A stretch of DNA of 64,000 nt from Streptomyces albogriseolus (GCA_014650475.1 BMVA01000014.1:1-64000), one strand, 5' to 3'. Shown: positions 25,956 through 34,617, counted from the stretch's first letter. Notes: generated from the letters alone by a model not told the origin. Translations and numbers: made by a program.

Positions 25956-27130
25956 CGTACGTCCTCCGGTCCGGTCGTCCCGAGAGGCGGCGAGGGCGGA
26001 CCGCCGGGCCCGGGTCCGCCCCGGTGAACGGGCTGCGCCGCCCCGGCGGGAGGTGCGGCCGTGGTGCGCCGGGCCGCTGCCCCGCGACGGCCGCCCGACC
26101 GCATCAGCGCGACGCCGGCCGGCACGCCCAGCAGGGCCGTCCACGCGCCGGCCGGCGTCTCCACGGGTGCCAACGCCAGCCGGGCCGGGACATCGGCGAC
26201 CACCACGACGGCGGCGCCCCAGGCCGCCGACCAGGGGAGCCAACGCACCGCTCCCGCCGCGGGAGCGAACCAGCGGCTCAGATGCGGGGCGAGGAAACCC
26301 ACCCAGGCGACGGGCCCGCACACGGCCGTCACCGGGGCGATCAGCACCACGGCGATGGCCAGCGCTGCCAGCCGGGCGCGCTGAGCTCGCACACCGAGCG
26401 CCTCCGCGTCCTCGTCGCCCAGCCGCAGCACGGACAGCACCGGCGCGCACAGCACGAGCGCGGGCGCCGCGACGAGCAGCCACGGCCACAGGCCCGTCAC
26501 GTCGTCCCACGTCCGGGCGGAGAGGGAACCGAGCAGGTAGCGGTAGATCAGTTGGAGGTCCAACTGGTCGGCCATGACCATCAGCACGAGCAGGGCAGCC
26601 TGCAACGCGGCCGCCACCGCCGCGCCGGTCAGCAGCACGGCGGACGGACTTCGGCCGATCCCGGCGACCAGCAACGTGAGCCCGCCCCCCAGGGCGGCCC
26701 CTCCGATGGCCAACAGCGGCTGGACGGCGGCGGGCAGCGAGAAGGCCAGCACCAGCGGCGCGGCCACCCCCAGCGCGGCCCCGGACGACACACCCAGCAT
26801 CTCCGGCACCGCCAGCGGATTGCGCAGCGCCTCCTGGAGCACCAGTCCGGCCGCCCCCAGACAGGCCCCGGCGACCGACGCCAGCAGCAGCCGGGGCACG
26901 CGGAGTTCACTCACGACGATCCCGGCGAGGGTGGTGTCCCCCTCCAGGACGGCGGCGACCAGCCGGTGCGGGGGCACGTAGGGGGTGCCGAGGCTGAGCG
27001 CGCAGACCGAGGAGACGGCCAGCAGCACGGCCACCACCAGCGGTTGCCACCTCCGCGCACCGCGCGACGGCCGCTCTCCGCCCGCCGCGGCGCGATCGGC
27101 TACGGCGGGCACGGGCAGGGACGTCCTCAC
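25952..27130 (-). CDS. FecCD-family permease (first)
   Basis: 392 residues from GTG 27130, which overlaps the stop of the binding-protein gene (GTGA). Family motifs: LRVPRLLLASVAGACLGAAG, LQEALRNPLAVPEMLGVSSGA and VAWVGFLAPHLSRW. The last 45 residues are a Gly/Pro/Arg-rich tail not usual for the family, probably cytoplasmic. It forms the membrane channel of the importer with the second permease. Confidence 0.9.
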   Translation of the reverse strand: MRTSLPVPAVADRAAAGGERPSRGARRWQPLVVAVLLAVSSVCALSLGTPYVPPHRLVAAVLEGDTTLAGIVVSELRVPRLLLASVAGACLGAAGLVLQEALRNPLAVPEMLGVSSGAALGVAAPLVLAFSLPAAVQPLLAIGGAALGGGLTLLVAGIGRSPSAVLLTGAAVAAALQAALLVLMVMADQLDLQLIYRYLLGSLSARTWDDVTGLWPWLLVAAPALVLCAPVLSVLRLGDEDAEALGVRAQRARLAALAIAVVLIAPVTAVCGPVAWVGFLAPHLSRWFAPAAGAVRWLPWSAAWGAAVVVVADVPARLALAPVETPAGAWTALLGVPAGVALMRSGGRRGAAARRTTAAPPAGAAQPVHRGGPGPGGPPSPPLGTTGPEDVR

Positions 27131-28104
27131 CGCAGCGCGGCCGTGGCCTCGTCTAGCACGAGGCCCAGCGAACGGGTGCCGCGCCCCTTGGCCCACACCT
27201 CTGAGTTCACCTCGTGGACGTCACCGTTCTTCACCGCCGGAATCTTGCTCCAGAGCGGGTTCGCGGCGAGCTTCTCGGACAGCTTGCCCTCCGCGTCGCC
27301 GAAGCTCAGCGTCTCGACGAACAGCACGTCGACGTCCTTGGCGAGGATCTCCTCGAGACTGTAACTGCCCTCCACGCCACGGGACTTCCACGGGTAGTCG
27401 GCGATCTTGGGGAACAGGCTGGCGGCCACGTCACCTTCGGGCGTCGCGACGCCGAAGTTCTCGTCACTGCCGTAGATGATGAGCGCGGTCCTGTCGCTCG
27501 GGGTCTTCTCGGCCTCGGCGAGCTTGACCCGGAAGGCCCTCTCCGCCTTCTCCCCCTGGGCGGTGCGGCCGGTGAGCGCCGCGGTGTCGCGCAGGTAACC
27601 CACGCTGTCCTGCCACGTCTCGGGCTGCATGGCCCAGAACGTGGTCGCTCCCTTCAGCGCCGGGGCGAGCTTGCCGTGGGTGTCCCCGAGGCCAATCACG
27701 AGGTCGGGCTTGTGGGAGAGGATCGCCTCCACCTCCGGGGCGATGAAGCCGCCGGGGATGATGTCGACCTCCTTGGCCTTCTCCTCCCCCAGGAAGTCCG
27801 GGTGGGCGAGCACCGCGCTGTTGGTGGCGGTCGGGACGATGCCCAGTTCGGTGAGGATGTCGTCGCACAGGGCGAACAGGCAGACGATCCGCTCGGGCTT
27901 CTTCTCCAAGGAGACCTTGACGCCGTTGGTGTCGGTCAACTCCGTCGACGCCTTGATGGGTTCGACGGTCACCTCCGTCTTCGCCGCGGGCCTGGCCTTG
28001 TCGTTCGCGGACTCCTCGGAGGACGAGCCGCAGCCGACCAGGAGGGAACCCACCGCCGCTGCGGTGAGCCAGTTGCGGACGAATCTCGACGGTGAGCGCA
28101 GCAT
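27127..28104 (-). CDS. FepB/TroA-fold metallophore-binding lipoprotein
   Basis: 325 residues from ATG 28104 (CGAGGG upstream) with a lipoprotein signal ending in the lipobox LLVGC. The ligand-binding fold has the two-lobed pattern: PERIVCLFALCDDILTELG, LVIGLGDTHGKLAP, and the C-terminal DVLFVETLSFG. It contains a CLFALC pair of Cys and several His, and could bind metal directly or a metal chelate. First gene of the binding protein-permease-permease-ATPase operon, with Zur box 3 in front, so zinc or a zinc complex is the more likely cargo than iron. Confidence 0.88.
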   Translation of the reverse strand: MLRSPSRFVRNWLTAAAVGSLLVGCGSSSEESANDKARPAAKTEVTVEPIKASTELTDTNGVKVSLEKKPERIVCLFALCDDILTELGIVPTATNSAVLAHPDFLGEEKAKEVDIIPGGFIAPEVEAILSHKPDLVIGLGDTHGKLAPALKGATTFWAMQPETWQDSVGYLRDTAALTGRTAQGEKAERAFRVKLAEAEKTPSDRTALIIYGSDENFGVATPEGDVAASLFPKIADYPWKSRGVEGSYSLEEILAKDVDVLFVETLSFGDAEGKLSEKLAANPLWSKIPAVKNGDVHEVNSEVWAKGRGTRSLGLVLDEATAALR

Positions 28105-28150
28105 CGATGCCCTCGCTTCTTTCAGATACCGGGAACGCACTGAAGATACA

Positions 28151-28165
28151 TGATAATCGTTTTCA
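28151..28165. promoter_or_regulatory. Zur box 3 (importer / propeller divergent promoter)
   Basis: TGATAATCGTTTTCA matches 13 of 15 positions of the Zur consensus. It lies in the 83-base region between the divergent starts of the metallophore-binding lipoprotein (-) and a cytosolic propeller gene (+). GATAAT (+, 28152-28157) and TATCAT (-, 28154-28149) are -10-like and overlap the box, so one bound Zur could silence both directions. Confidence 0.82.
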
Positions 28166-28187
28166 TCAAAACGGTTCTGGAGGACTC

Positions 28188-29387
28188 ATGCCCGCTGCCA
28201 CCCCCGTTCTGCTCGTCTCCGACCATGTGGCCGGAGCCGTATACCTGTTGACCGTTCCGGACGGTGCCGTCGCGGGACGTCTGACCGGACGTCACCTCTC
28301 CGAGCACGCCGGTTTCCTGGCACTGCCGGGAGGGCGGGTGGCCTGCGTCGACGACCGCCGGGGCGAACTCCTGGTGCTCGATCCGTTCGCCGAGCAACTC
28401 GTGGAACGCACGGTCCCGGTCGCCGTGCCGGCCGAGCACCTCGCCTGCGACCCGTCCGGCCGCCGACTGGCCGTCACCACCGGCCTCGGCAAGAACAGCG
28501 AACCGTGGTCGGACCTGCTCACGGTCGTCGACCTGGCCACCGGGGAGGCCGCGCGCGTGCGCACCCGTGCCGGCGAACCGGGCGTGACGGTGCTGGGCGG
28601 GGGCGACCCGCTCGTCGTCCTGCGGCACCGGGAACCCGGTGCGCTGGCCGTCCACCGGTTCGCGGACCTCCTCGGGGCGCCGCCGGGCTGCCCCCGGGCC
28701 GTCCCTCACGCCGTCCTGGCGTTGCCGGACGACGGGCACGGGGACGCGTACGTGCCGGGTCCGGAGCTGGTGTTCGCGGCCACGAGCCAGGGAGTGCACC
28801 GGGCTCGCAGGACGGGTGACGCGCTCACCGCCGAGGCGGTCGTTCCGTGGGGATCGTCCGCGCGGGGCTGGTACCTGCGGTTCGACACCCGGCGGCAGGC
28901 CCTGTGGACCACGCTGCGCGGCGGCGACCCGGACCCGCTGCGCTGGCCGGAGTGGAGCAACCAGGCTTGGCGCCACGAGCTGGGAACCGGCCGCACGCTG
29001 CTCACGGAACTCGGTCCCGGGCTCGTCTTCCGGCTGGCCCTCGCCCGGCGCCACACCGCCTTCTCCCGTATCCATCCCGACGGCGACGAGCTGATCCTGC
29101 TCGACGCCGACGGCGCCGCCCGCCGCTTTCCCCTGCCCGGTATGGACGGTGCTCCACGTCGTGGTGGCACCCCCTGGGAGGGCGTCCAGCGCCGAGCGGT
29201 GGCCGCCTCACCCGGCTCCGACTGGATCGCCGTCACCCGGGGCGGCCACGGCGAGGTGCACATCGTCGACGCGGAGACCGGCCAGGAGGCGGCACGTCCG
29301 CGACTGAGTACACCGCTGCATCACGGCGGCCACCTGGTACTGCGCGTCCGGAACGACGGTGCCGACGGTGACCCCGTGGGCCGCTGA
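28188..29387 (+). CDS. cytosolic beta-propeller protein of the Zur block
   Basis: 399 residues from ATG 28188 (CTGGAGGACTC upstream). No signal peptide or membrane segment. Repeated strand patterns such as LLVSDHVAGAVYLLTVPDGAV, LAVTTGLGKNSEPWSDLLTVVDLATG and EVHIVDAETGQEA suggest a YVTN/PQQ-like seven-bladed propeller. Several His and Asp lie in loops (HLSEHAG, RRHTAFSRIHPDGDE). It resembles the AztD propellers further on in shape but lacks their export signal. Divergent from the importer and sharing Zur box 3. I do not know a function; zinc handling inside the cell is the obvious guess. Confidence 0.75.
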   Translation: MPAATPVLLVSDHVAGAVYLLTVPDGAVAGRLTGRHLSEHAGFLALPGGRVACVDDRRGELLVLDPFAEQLVERTVPVAVPAEHLACDPSGRRLAVTTGLGKNSEPWSDLLTVVDLATGEAARVRTRAGEPGVTVLGGGDPLVVLRHREPGALAVHRFADLLGAPPGCPRAVPHAVLALPDDGHGDAYVPGPELVFAATSQGVHRARRTGDALTAEAVVPWGSSARGWYLRFDTRRQALWTTLRGGDPDPLRWPEWSNQAWRHELGTGRTLLTELGPGLVFRLALARRHTAFSRIHPDGDELILLDADGAARRFPLPGMDGAPRRGGTPWEGVQRRAVAASPGSDWIAVTRGGHGEVHIVDAETGQEAARPRLSTPLHHGGHLVLRVRNDGADGDPVGR

Positions 29388-29415
29388 CGGGCCGTGTGGG
29401 CCGACGCGTCGCGGT

Positions 29416-29459
29416 GTGCCCTCGCCACCGCGGCTTCGAAACCGTTGTGGCGAGGGCAC
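29416..29459. terminator. hairpin between convergent propeller genes
   Basis: Perfect 13-bp stem (GTGCCCTCGCCAC and its complement) with an 18-base loop between the cytosolic propeller gene (+) and the end of the azt operon (-); bidirectional terminator. Confidence 0.85.
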
Positions 29460-29468
29460 GTTGCGAGG

Positions 29469-30686
29469 TCAGTGTCCGGCGACGACGCCCGACAGTTCGT
29501 TGGTGCTCTCCGGCAGGGTGACGGAGGCGGTCTTCCTCCCCGTCTCCAGGTCGACGGCGTGCAGGGTCTTCTTGCCGGGGTCGGAGACGTACGCGGTGTG
29601 GTCGCGGACGAACAGGGTGGGCCGGGCCTGCTGCCAGTCCAGCGGCTCCTGCCACTCGCCCACGACGGGGATCTTCCGCTCGATCCTGCCGGTGTCCTGG
29701 TCGATGACGTGGAGGGCGCCGTCGGTGCCGAGGACCAGGGCCTCGCCGTGCGGGCCGCGGGCCAGTGAGCGGAAGGAGTAACTGGTGCCCAGGTCCACCA
29801 GGCGCAGCTTCTTCGTCTCGGTGTCGATGAGGGAGACGCGGGTGGGCCGTTCCAGCTCGGCCTCGGGGTCGGTCTTGTAGTCGCCCAGGAGGACCGGTGA
29901 GGTGTCGCTGCCGGCCTGGTTGCCGATGCGGCCGTAGTCGTCGGGGGCGTCGATCTTGGTGAACGTGCCGTCCTTGTAGATCAGGATGCCGTCCTCACAG
30001 CCGACGGCGACGGCTTCGTTCCTGGCTGCCGCCTCGCCGTGGACGCCGGGGCAGTTCTCGTTCCGTGCGATCTCCTTGTCGTTCTTGTCCAGCACCAGCG
30101 CGCCGGTGCGCTTCTCCTCGGTGCCCAGGGTGGTGAGGAGTTCGCCGTTGGCCAGTTCGATGGCGACACCGTGGTGCGCCTCGGCTGAGGTGTAGGTGCG
30201 GCCTTCCGGCTTCTTGCCGCTGCTCAGGTCGGCGGGGTCGAAGACGTTGACCTCTCCGGTGCCGTCGGTGAACAGCACGGTCCTGCCCGCGTGGCGTACG
30301 ACGTGGCCGGGCTTGTCGCCCTTGTACTCGATGTCGGTGAGGGTCTGGCCGGTGGCGTTGAGGACGCGGAAGCCGTCGGCGGTGGAGACGATGACATGGT
30401 CCTCGTCGCCCGCGGGGTTGACCCGGTTGAAGCCGGGGAGCTCGATGGTCCTGGCGAGCTTCAGGCTCTCCCCGTCGAGGATGTAGAGGCCGCCGTCGAA
30501 GGTGGCGACCAGCGGGTTCCTGACCGCTGCCGCGGGCGCGGCGCTCGCGGTCCCGCCGGCCTTGGCGTGGGCGTCGGCGTCGGCGCCTGCGGAGGAGTCG
30601 TCCCCTCCACAGGCGGTCAGAACCGTGGAGGCCGCCAGGGCGAGCGCCGCTCCCATGAGGGCTCTGCCGCGTATCGACGTGTTCAT
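29469..30686 (-). CDS. aztD: AztD-like zinc metallochaperone (propeller lipoprotein)
   Basis: 405 residues. Lipoprotein signal with the lipobox VLTACG. The mature part is a beta-propeller (NPLVATFDGGLYILDGESL, VIVSTADGFRVLNATG, HAVDLETGRKTASVTL) with many His and Asp in loops, matching AztD of the AztABCD zinc importer, which loads zinc onto AztC outside the membrane. A low-complexity Asp/Ala/His stretch (AGADADAHAKAG) follows the lipobox. It is the last gene of the operon aztB, aztD-like, aztC, aztD. Confidence 0.85.
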   Translation of the reverse strand: MNTSIRGRALMGAALALAASTVLTACGGDDSSAGADADAHAKAGGTASAAPAAAVRNPLVATFDGGLYILDGESLKLARTIELPGFNRVNPAGDEDHVIVSTADGFRVLNATGQTLTDIEYKGDKPGHVVRHAGRTVLFTDGTGEVNVFDPADLSSGKKPEGRTYTSAEAHHGVAIELANGELLTTLGTEEKRTGALVLDKNDKEIARNENCPGVHGEAAARNEAVAVGCEDGILIYKDGTFTKIDAPDDYGRIGNQAGSDTSPVLLGDYKTDPEAELERPTRVSLIDTETKKLRLVDLGTSYSFRSLARGPHGEALVLGTDGALHVIDQDTGRIERKIPVVGEWQEPLDWQQARPTLFVRDHTAYVSDPGKKTLHAVDLETGRKTASVTLPESTNELSGVVAGH

Positions 30687-30772
30687 CTGTGTGTTCCTTT
30701 CCGTGCCGCCCGGTGGCGGCGGTGGGTGTGACGGCGTCGGCCCGTGTGCCGGCGGACAGGGGACGCCGCGGG

Positions 30773-31750
30773 TCAGGCGCCGGTCAGGCCGTCGACCATG
30801 GCGGTGGTGTTGGCGCGCATCATCCGCAGGTAGGTGTCGGCGCCCTCGCCCTTGGCGGTCAGCGATTCCGAGTGGAGTCCGACGACCCGGACCTGGCCGC
30901 CCGTTTCCGTGCGCAGTACCTCGGCGAGCCGTCCGGGCTGGGAGGAGTCGGCGAAGACGGTGCGTACGTCTGCCCTCTCCATGGCCTCGGTGAGTGAGCG
31001 GAGGTCCGAGGAACTGGGGGAGGCCAGCGTGGTGCCGCTGGGGACGACCGCGCCGATCACCCGGAGGCCGAAGCGGTCGGCGAGGTAGCCGAACACGTGG
31101 TGGTTGGTCACCAAGGCCCGCCTGCCCTCCGGAACGCGGGCGAAGGACTTCTCCATCCAGGCGGTGAGGTGTGTGAGGTGCCCGGCGTAGCGGTCGGCGT
31201 TGGCGCGTATCGCGTCGGCGTCCACTCCGTCGACGTGCTCGATGACCTGATCGGCTATCAGGGCGGTGACCTTGCGCACCCGGTCCGGGTCGGTCCAGAA
31301 GTGCGGGTCGGGCCGTCCCGCCTCGCCCTCGGGACCGCCGTCGTCGGCGGTACGGAAGGTGAGCGGGTCGGCCGCCTCGCCGGCCGCGAAGGTGGCGACG
31401 CCGGACTCACGGGCGGCGTCCACGTGCCGCAGTACGTTCTCCTCCAGGCCCAGGCCGTTGTGGACGACCAGGTCGGCCTGTTCCAGCTCGGCGGCCTGGA
31501 CCGCCGAGAGGCCGAAGGAGTGCGGGTCGGCGCCCGGCTTCATCAGGACGGTGACGTCGGCTTCGTCACCGGCGATCTCCCGGGTGACGTCACCGAGGAT
31601 GTCGGTGGTGACGACGATGTCGGGCCGGTCGTCGGCGGCGGTGCAGGCGGTGGCGGTGGCGGACACGGCGAGGGCCAGCAGGCCCAGGATCAGGCTGCGC
31701 AGACGTGCGAGGCCCACCCTCGCGCGCTGCCTGGCCTCGGTCCGGCTCAT
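30773..31750 (-). CDS. aztC: zinc-binding protein AztC/ZnuA-type
   Basis: 325 residues from ATG 31750, overlapping the stop of the second AztD-like gene (ATGA). Cluster A-I substrate-binding protein: signal with a Cys (ATACTAADD), then VTTDILGDVTREIAG, zinc-ligand His in PGADPHSFGLS, RPDPHFWTDPDRV and TNHHVFGYLADRFG, and the C-terminal Asp in VFADSSQPGRL. It captures zinc outside the cell and hands it to the AztB/AztA transporter. The His-rich loop seen in ZnuA is short here (EGEAGRPDPH), as in AztC proteins that rely on the AztD chaperone. Confidence 0.93.
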   Translation of the reverse strand: MSRTEARQRARVGLARLRSLILGLLALAVSATATACTAADDRPDIVVTTDILGDVTREIAGDEADVTVLMKPGADPHSFGLSAVQAAELEQADLVVHNGLGLEENVLRHVDAARESGVATFAAGEAADPLTFRTADDGGPEGEAGRPDPHFWTDPDRVRKVTALIADQVIEHVDGVDADAIRANADRYAGHLTHLTAWMEKSFARVPEGRRALVTNHHVFGYLADRFGLRVIGAVVPSGTTLASPSSSDLRSLTEAMERADVRTVFADSSQPGRLAEVLRTETGGQVRVVGLHSESLTAKGEGADTYLRMMRANTTAMVDGLTGA

Positions 31751-32982
31751 CGTCCGGTCTCCGCCATGAGGACCGGCTTGACGTCCAGGTCGAAGGAGCG
31801 CGCGATACGCAGGCCGTCGTTGTAGTCGATCTCGAACACCTTCTTGCCTTCCGGGTCGTTGACGTAGGCGCGGCTGCGGTCGACCTCGATGACAGGGGCG
31901 CTGCCGCCGGTGCCGGCTCGCTTTCCTCCGGTCAGGAGCGGCTCGGTCCGCGCGGTCCGCTCGCCGGTCGCGACGTCGTAGCCGTGCAGCGAGCCGTCGG
32001 TCTCCAGGACGAGCAACGGGGAGCCTTCTCCGGCCGTGTTGGCCGCGACGACCGGTCCGGTCTCCACCCGGGTCCAGGTCCGCTCCGCGACGTCGAGGAC
32101 CCATACGGCGTCGTCTCCGGCCGGGGCGGTGAGGGTGTCGCCGCCGGGCCGGTGCCGGAAGGCGGTGGCCCGCTCCTTGGCCGGCACGTCCCGCCCGTAG
32201 GGGATCTCCTCGGCGGTGAAGGCGCCCCCCTGGGCCCGGACGAGCAGGGCGCCGCGGGCGCAGCCCAGGATCACGCCGCGCCGGGTGACGGCGTCCCCTC
32301 GCGGCTCCTCGCACTCCACGCTTGGGGAGGCGACGCGCTCACCCTCACGGTCGAGGACGACGAGCCGGGGTGTGCCGCCCTCGTCCGCGAAAGCGAGCAG
32401 GTGCTCCTCGTACGGCACGACGGCGCCCGTGTAGATGCCCGGCAGCGTCCGGGAGGACTCGATCCTGCCCTGCTCCAGCTTCCTCCGGTCGTAGAGGACG
32501 GTGCGCCCGCCCCCGTCGGTCACCGCGGTCACCGCGACGTCGCTGCGCACCTGTGCCCGGCTGTCCACGGGAAGCTCGCCGACGTCCCGTACGGCCGCGC
32601 CGTAGTAGTGGATGTGGTCCCCGTGGTCCACCATCCAGGCGCCGCTGTCGAGCACATGGGTGCCGCGGGAGGTGTGGAGGTAGCCGAACCTGCCGTCCGT
32701 TCCCAGCCGGACGGCGCCGGTCACCTGAGCGGTGCGGTGCACCGTGCCGGTGACGAGGTCGAGGACCCCGCTGTCTCCGCTGCCGGGGTCGTTCAGGAGG
32801 AGCCGGGACTGCTGCTCGGCGGCCTCCTGTGCTCCCTCGACGTACCCGTGCGGAGTGGCGGAGGGTGAACTCGCCCCGGAACTGGAGTTGTTGTCCTTGT
32901 CTCCCGCGCAGCTCGCGGCGAGCAGCGCGGTGAGCGCCAGCGCGGCCGAGGCCCAGGGAGTGACGATTCTGCGGACGGTCAT
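31747..32982 (-). CDS. second AztD-like propeller lipoprotein
   Basis: 411 residues with a lipobox LLAASCAG at about residue 25 and a Ser/Asn-rich linker. The propeller repeats (LLLNDPGSGDSGVLDLVTGTV, GRFGYLHTSRGTHVLDSGAW, DRSRAYVNDPEGKKVFEIDY) and the MVDHGDHIHYY loop with three His and Asp residues suit zinc binding. It is a divergent paralogue of the AztD gene downstream. Having two propellers around one AztC is unusual against the standard aztABCD set. It starts 21 bases after the aztB stop. Confidence 0.82.
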   Translation of the reverse strand: MTVRRIVTPWASAALALTALLAASCAGDKDNNSSSGASSPSATPHGYVEGAQEAAEQQSRLLLNDPGSGDSGVLDLVTGTVHRTAQVTGAVRLGTDGRFGYLHTSRGTHVLDSGAWMVDHGDHIHYYGAAVRDVGELPVDSRAQVRSDVAVTAVTDGGGRTVLYDRRKLEQGRIESSRTLPGIYTGAVVPYEEHLLAFADEGGTPRLVVLDREGERVASPSVECEEPRGDAVTRRGVILGCARGALLVRAQGGAFTAEEIPYGRDVPAKERATAFRHRPGGDTLTAPAGDDAVWVLDVAERTWTRVETGPVVAANTAGEGSPLLVLETDGSLHGYDVATGERTARTEPLLTGGKRAGTGGSAPVIEVDRSRAYVNDPEGKKVFEIDYNDGLRIARSFDLDVKPVLMAETGR

Positions 32983-33003
32983 GACGAGCGCCTCAGGCTT
33001 CTT

Positions 33004-33858
33004 TCAGTTGACTTCGAGTACGGGGGCGGGGGCGTGGCGCGCACGGCGGTTCCGCAGCCCGGACAGCACGTGCGAGAGGAAGAACAGGCCCACCGCGAGG
33101 GCCGCGACGGTCGCGCCCGCGGCGGTGCTCAGGTGCCAGGACAGAAGCAGTCCGCCGAACGTGGCGGTGGCGCCGAGCAGGGCGGCGAGTGCCATGACCC
33201 CGCGCACACCGCGGGCCCAGGGCAGAGCGGCCGCCGGCGGTGCGATGAGCAGTCCGAGGACGAGCAGCGTTCCCACGATGTGGAACGAGGCCACGATCGC
33301 CAGACCGAGCAGGCCGAGCAGCACGGCGTGGGCCAGGCGCGGCCGCAGGCCCAGGGTGTGGGCCTTGCGCTCGTCGAACGCCAGGGCCAGGAAGGCGCGG
33401 TGGCCGAGGACCGACACCGCCAGCGCCGCGAGCGACGCCGCCGCGAGCACGAGGAGGTCCTGCTGCCGGACGGCGAGGACGTCACCGAAGAGAAAGCCGG
33501 TCAGGTCGACCGCGAAGGACTGGGAGCGCGAGACGATGATCACGCCGAGCGAGAGCATGCCCACGAACAGCAGCCCGATGCCGGTGTCCTGGGACAGCCT
33601 CGGCGCCCGGCCGAGCGCGGTGACGCCGGCTGTCATGACGGCGGCGCTGGCCACGGCCCCCACCATCACGTTCCCGCCGAGCAGCGCTGCCAGCGCGACC
33701 CCTGGCAGCAGCCCGTGGGACATGGCGTCACCGAGGAAGGCCATTCCCCTCAGCACCACCCAGGTGCCCGCCGGCGCGCAGATCGCGGACACGAGTATCC
33801 CGCCCCACAGGGCTCGTTGCACGAAGGTCGCCTCGAAGGGGGCCGTCAGCCATTCCAT
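33004..33858 (-). CDS. aztB: zinc ABC transporter permease AztB/ZnuB
   Basis: 284 residues, MEWLTAPFEATFVQRALW..., an ABC-3 family permease with about eight helices and the family blocks GMAFLGDAMSHGLLPGVALAALLG and HIVGTLLVLGLLIAPPAAA. No Shine-Dalgarno precedes the ATG; TAGTGT ends seven bases before it on the minus strand, so the mRNA may be leaderless. First gene of the aztB-aztD2-aztC-aztD operon, divergent from aztA with only about 15-24 bases between starts, covered by Zur box 4. Confidence 0.92.
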   Translation of the reverse strand: MEWLTAPFEATFVQRALWGGILVSAICAPAGTWVVLRGMAFLGDAMSHGLLPGVALAALLGGNVMVGAVASAAVMTAGVTALGRAPRLSQDTGIGLLFVGMLSLGVIIVSRSQSFAVDLTGFLFGDVLAVRQQDLLVLAAASLAALAVSVLGHRAFLALAFDERKAHTLGLRPRLAHAVLLGLLGLAIVASFHIVGTLLVLGLLIAPPAAALPWARGVRGVMALAALLGATATFGGLLLSWHLSTAAGATVAALAVGLFFLSHVLSGLRNRRARHAPAPVLEVN

Positions 33859-33874
33859 GGCGAGGACACTACAA

Positions 33875-33889
33875 TGAAAATCATGTTCA
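33875..33889. promoter_or_regulatory. Zur box 4 (aztA/aztB)
   Basis: TGAAAATCATGTTCA matches 14 of 15 positions of the Zur consensus, the best in the window. It overlaps the start codons of aztA (ATG at 33874 or 33883). TACAAT (33870-33875) is a -10 that would start the + transcript at or near the ATG at 33883. Confidence 0.9.
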
Positions 33890-34617
33890 ACAAACCACGG
33901 CCCTCGCCCGCCCCGCCCTCGGACCCGACCGCTCACCTCCACTTCTCCGGGCTGTGCGCCGGCTACCCGGGCCGCCCCGTGCTCCGTGAAATCAGCGCGC
34001 GGATACCGAAGTTGGCCTCGACGGTGCTCGTGGGACCCAACGGCAGCGGCAAGTCGACCCTGCTCGGGGTGCTCGCCGGTGTGATCCGTCCGACATCCGG
34101 CGATCTCCACCGCACCGGAGACCGGCCACCCGCGTTCGTGCCGCAACGCGGAGCCGTCGGCGACACCCTGCCGCTCACCGTCCGGCAGACCGTGGAGATG
34201 GGGCGCTGGGGTGACCGCGGACCGTGGCGCCGGCTGACCCGCCGGGACCACGCGACCGTGGACGCGGCGCTCGACCGGCTCGAGATCCGGGACCTCGCCT
34301 CACGCCAGCTGGGCGAGTTGTCGGGTGGACAGCGTCAACGCGCCCTCATCGCACAGGGATTGGCACAGGAGTCGGACCTTCTGCTCCTCGACGAGCCGAC
34401 CACGGGGCTGGATCCGGAGGCGAGGGAGCGGATCGGGACGCTGCTGACGGCCCTGGTCGCCGACGGCGTGACGGTCGTCCAGGCCACGCACGACCTGGAG
34501 GCCGCCCGCACCGCGGACGCATGCCTCCTGCTCCAGGACGGCCGCCTCGCCGGACAGGGGCATCCGGACCAGGTCCTCACCCCGTCGGCGCCGGCACAGC
34601 TCTGGCGAACGCTCTGA
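33883..34617 (+). CDS. aztA: zinc ABC transporter ATPase AztA/ZnuC
   Basis: 244 residues from ATG 33883 (MFNKPRPSPAPP); the ATG at 33874 would add three residues. No ribosome site is visible and a -10-like TACAAT ends just before, so the transcript may be leaderless from 33883. ATPase motifs: Walker A GPNGSGKST, signature ELSGGQRQRALIAQGL, Walker B LLLLDEPTTGLDP and switch His in ATHDLEAA. It energises AztB for zinc uptake. Confidence 0.92.
   Translation: MFNKPRPSPAPPSDPTAHLHFSGLCAGYPGRPVLREISARIPKLASTVLVGPNGSGKSTLLGVLAGVIRPTSGDLHRTGDRPPAFVPQRGAVGDTLPLTVRQTVEMGRWGDRGPWRRLTRRDHATVDAALDRLEIRDLASRQLGELSGGQRQRALIAQGLAQESDLLLLDEPTTGLDPEARERIGTLLTALVADGVTVVQATHDLEAARTADACLLLQDGRLAGQGHPDQVLTPSAPAQLWRTL

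Noticed and set aside
24110-33889. Fur/DmdR boxes for iron control
   Set aside because: The sites fit the 15-bp Zur palindrome rather than the DmdR1 TTAGGTTAGGCTAACCTAA type, and the gene content is zinc-related; an experiment is still needed.
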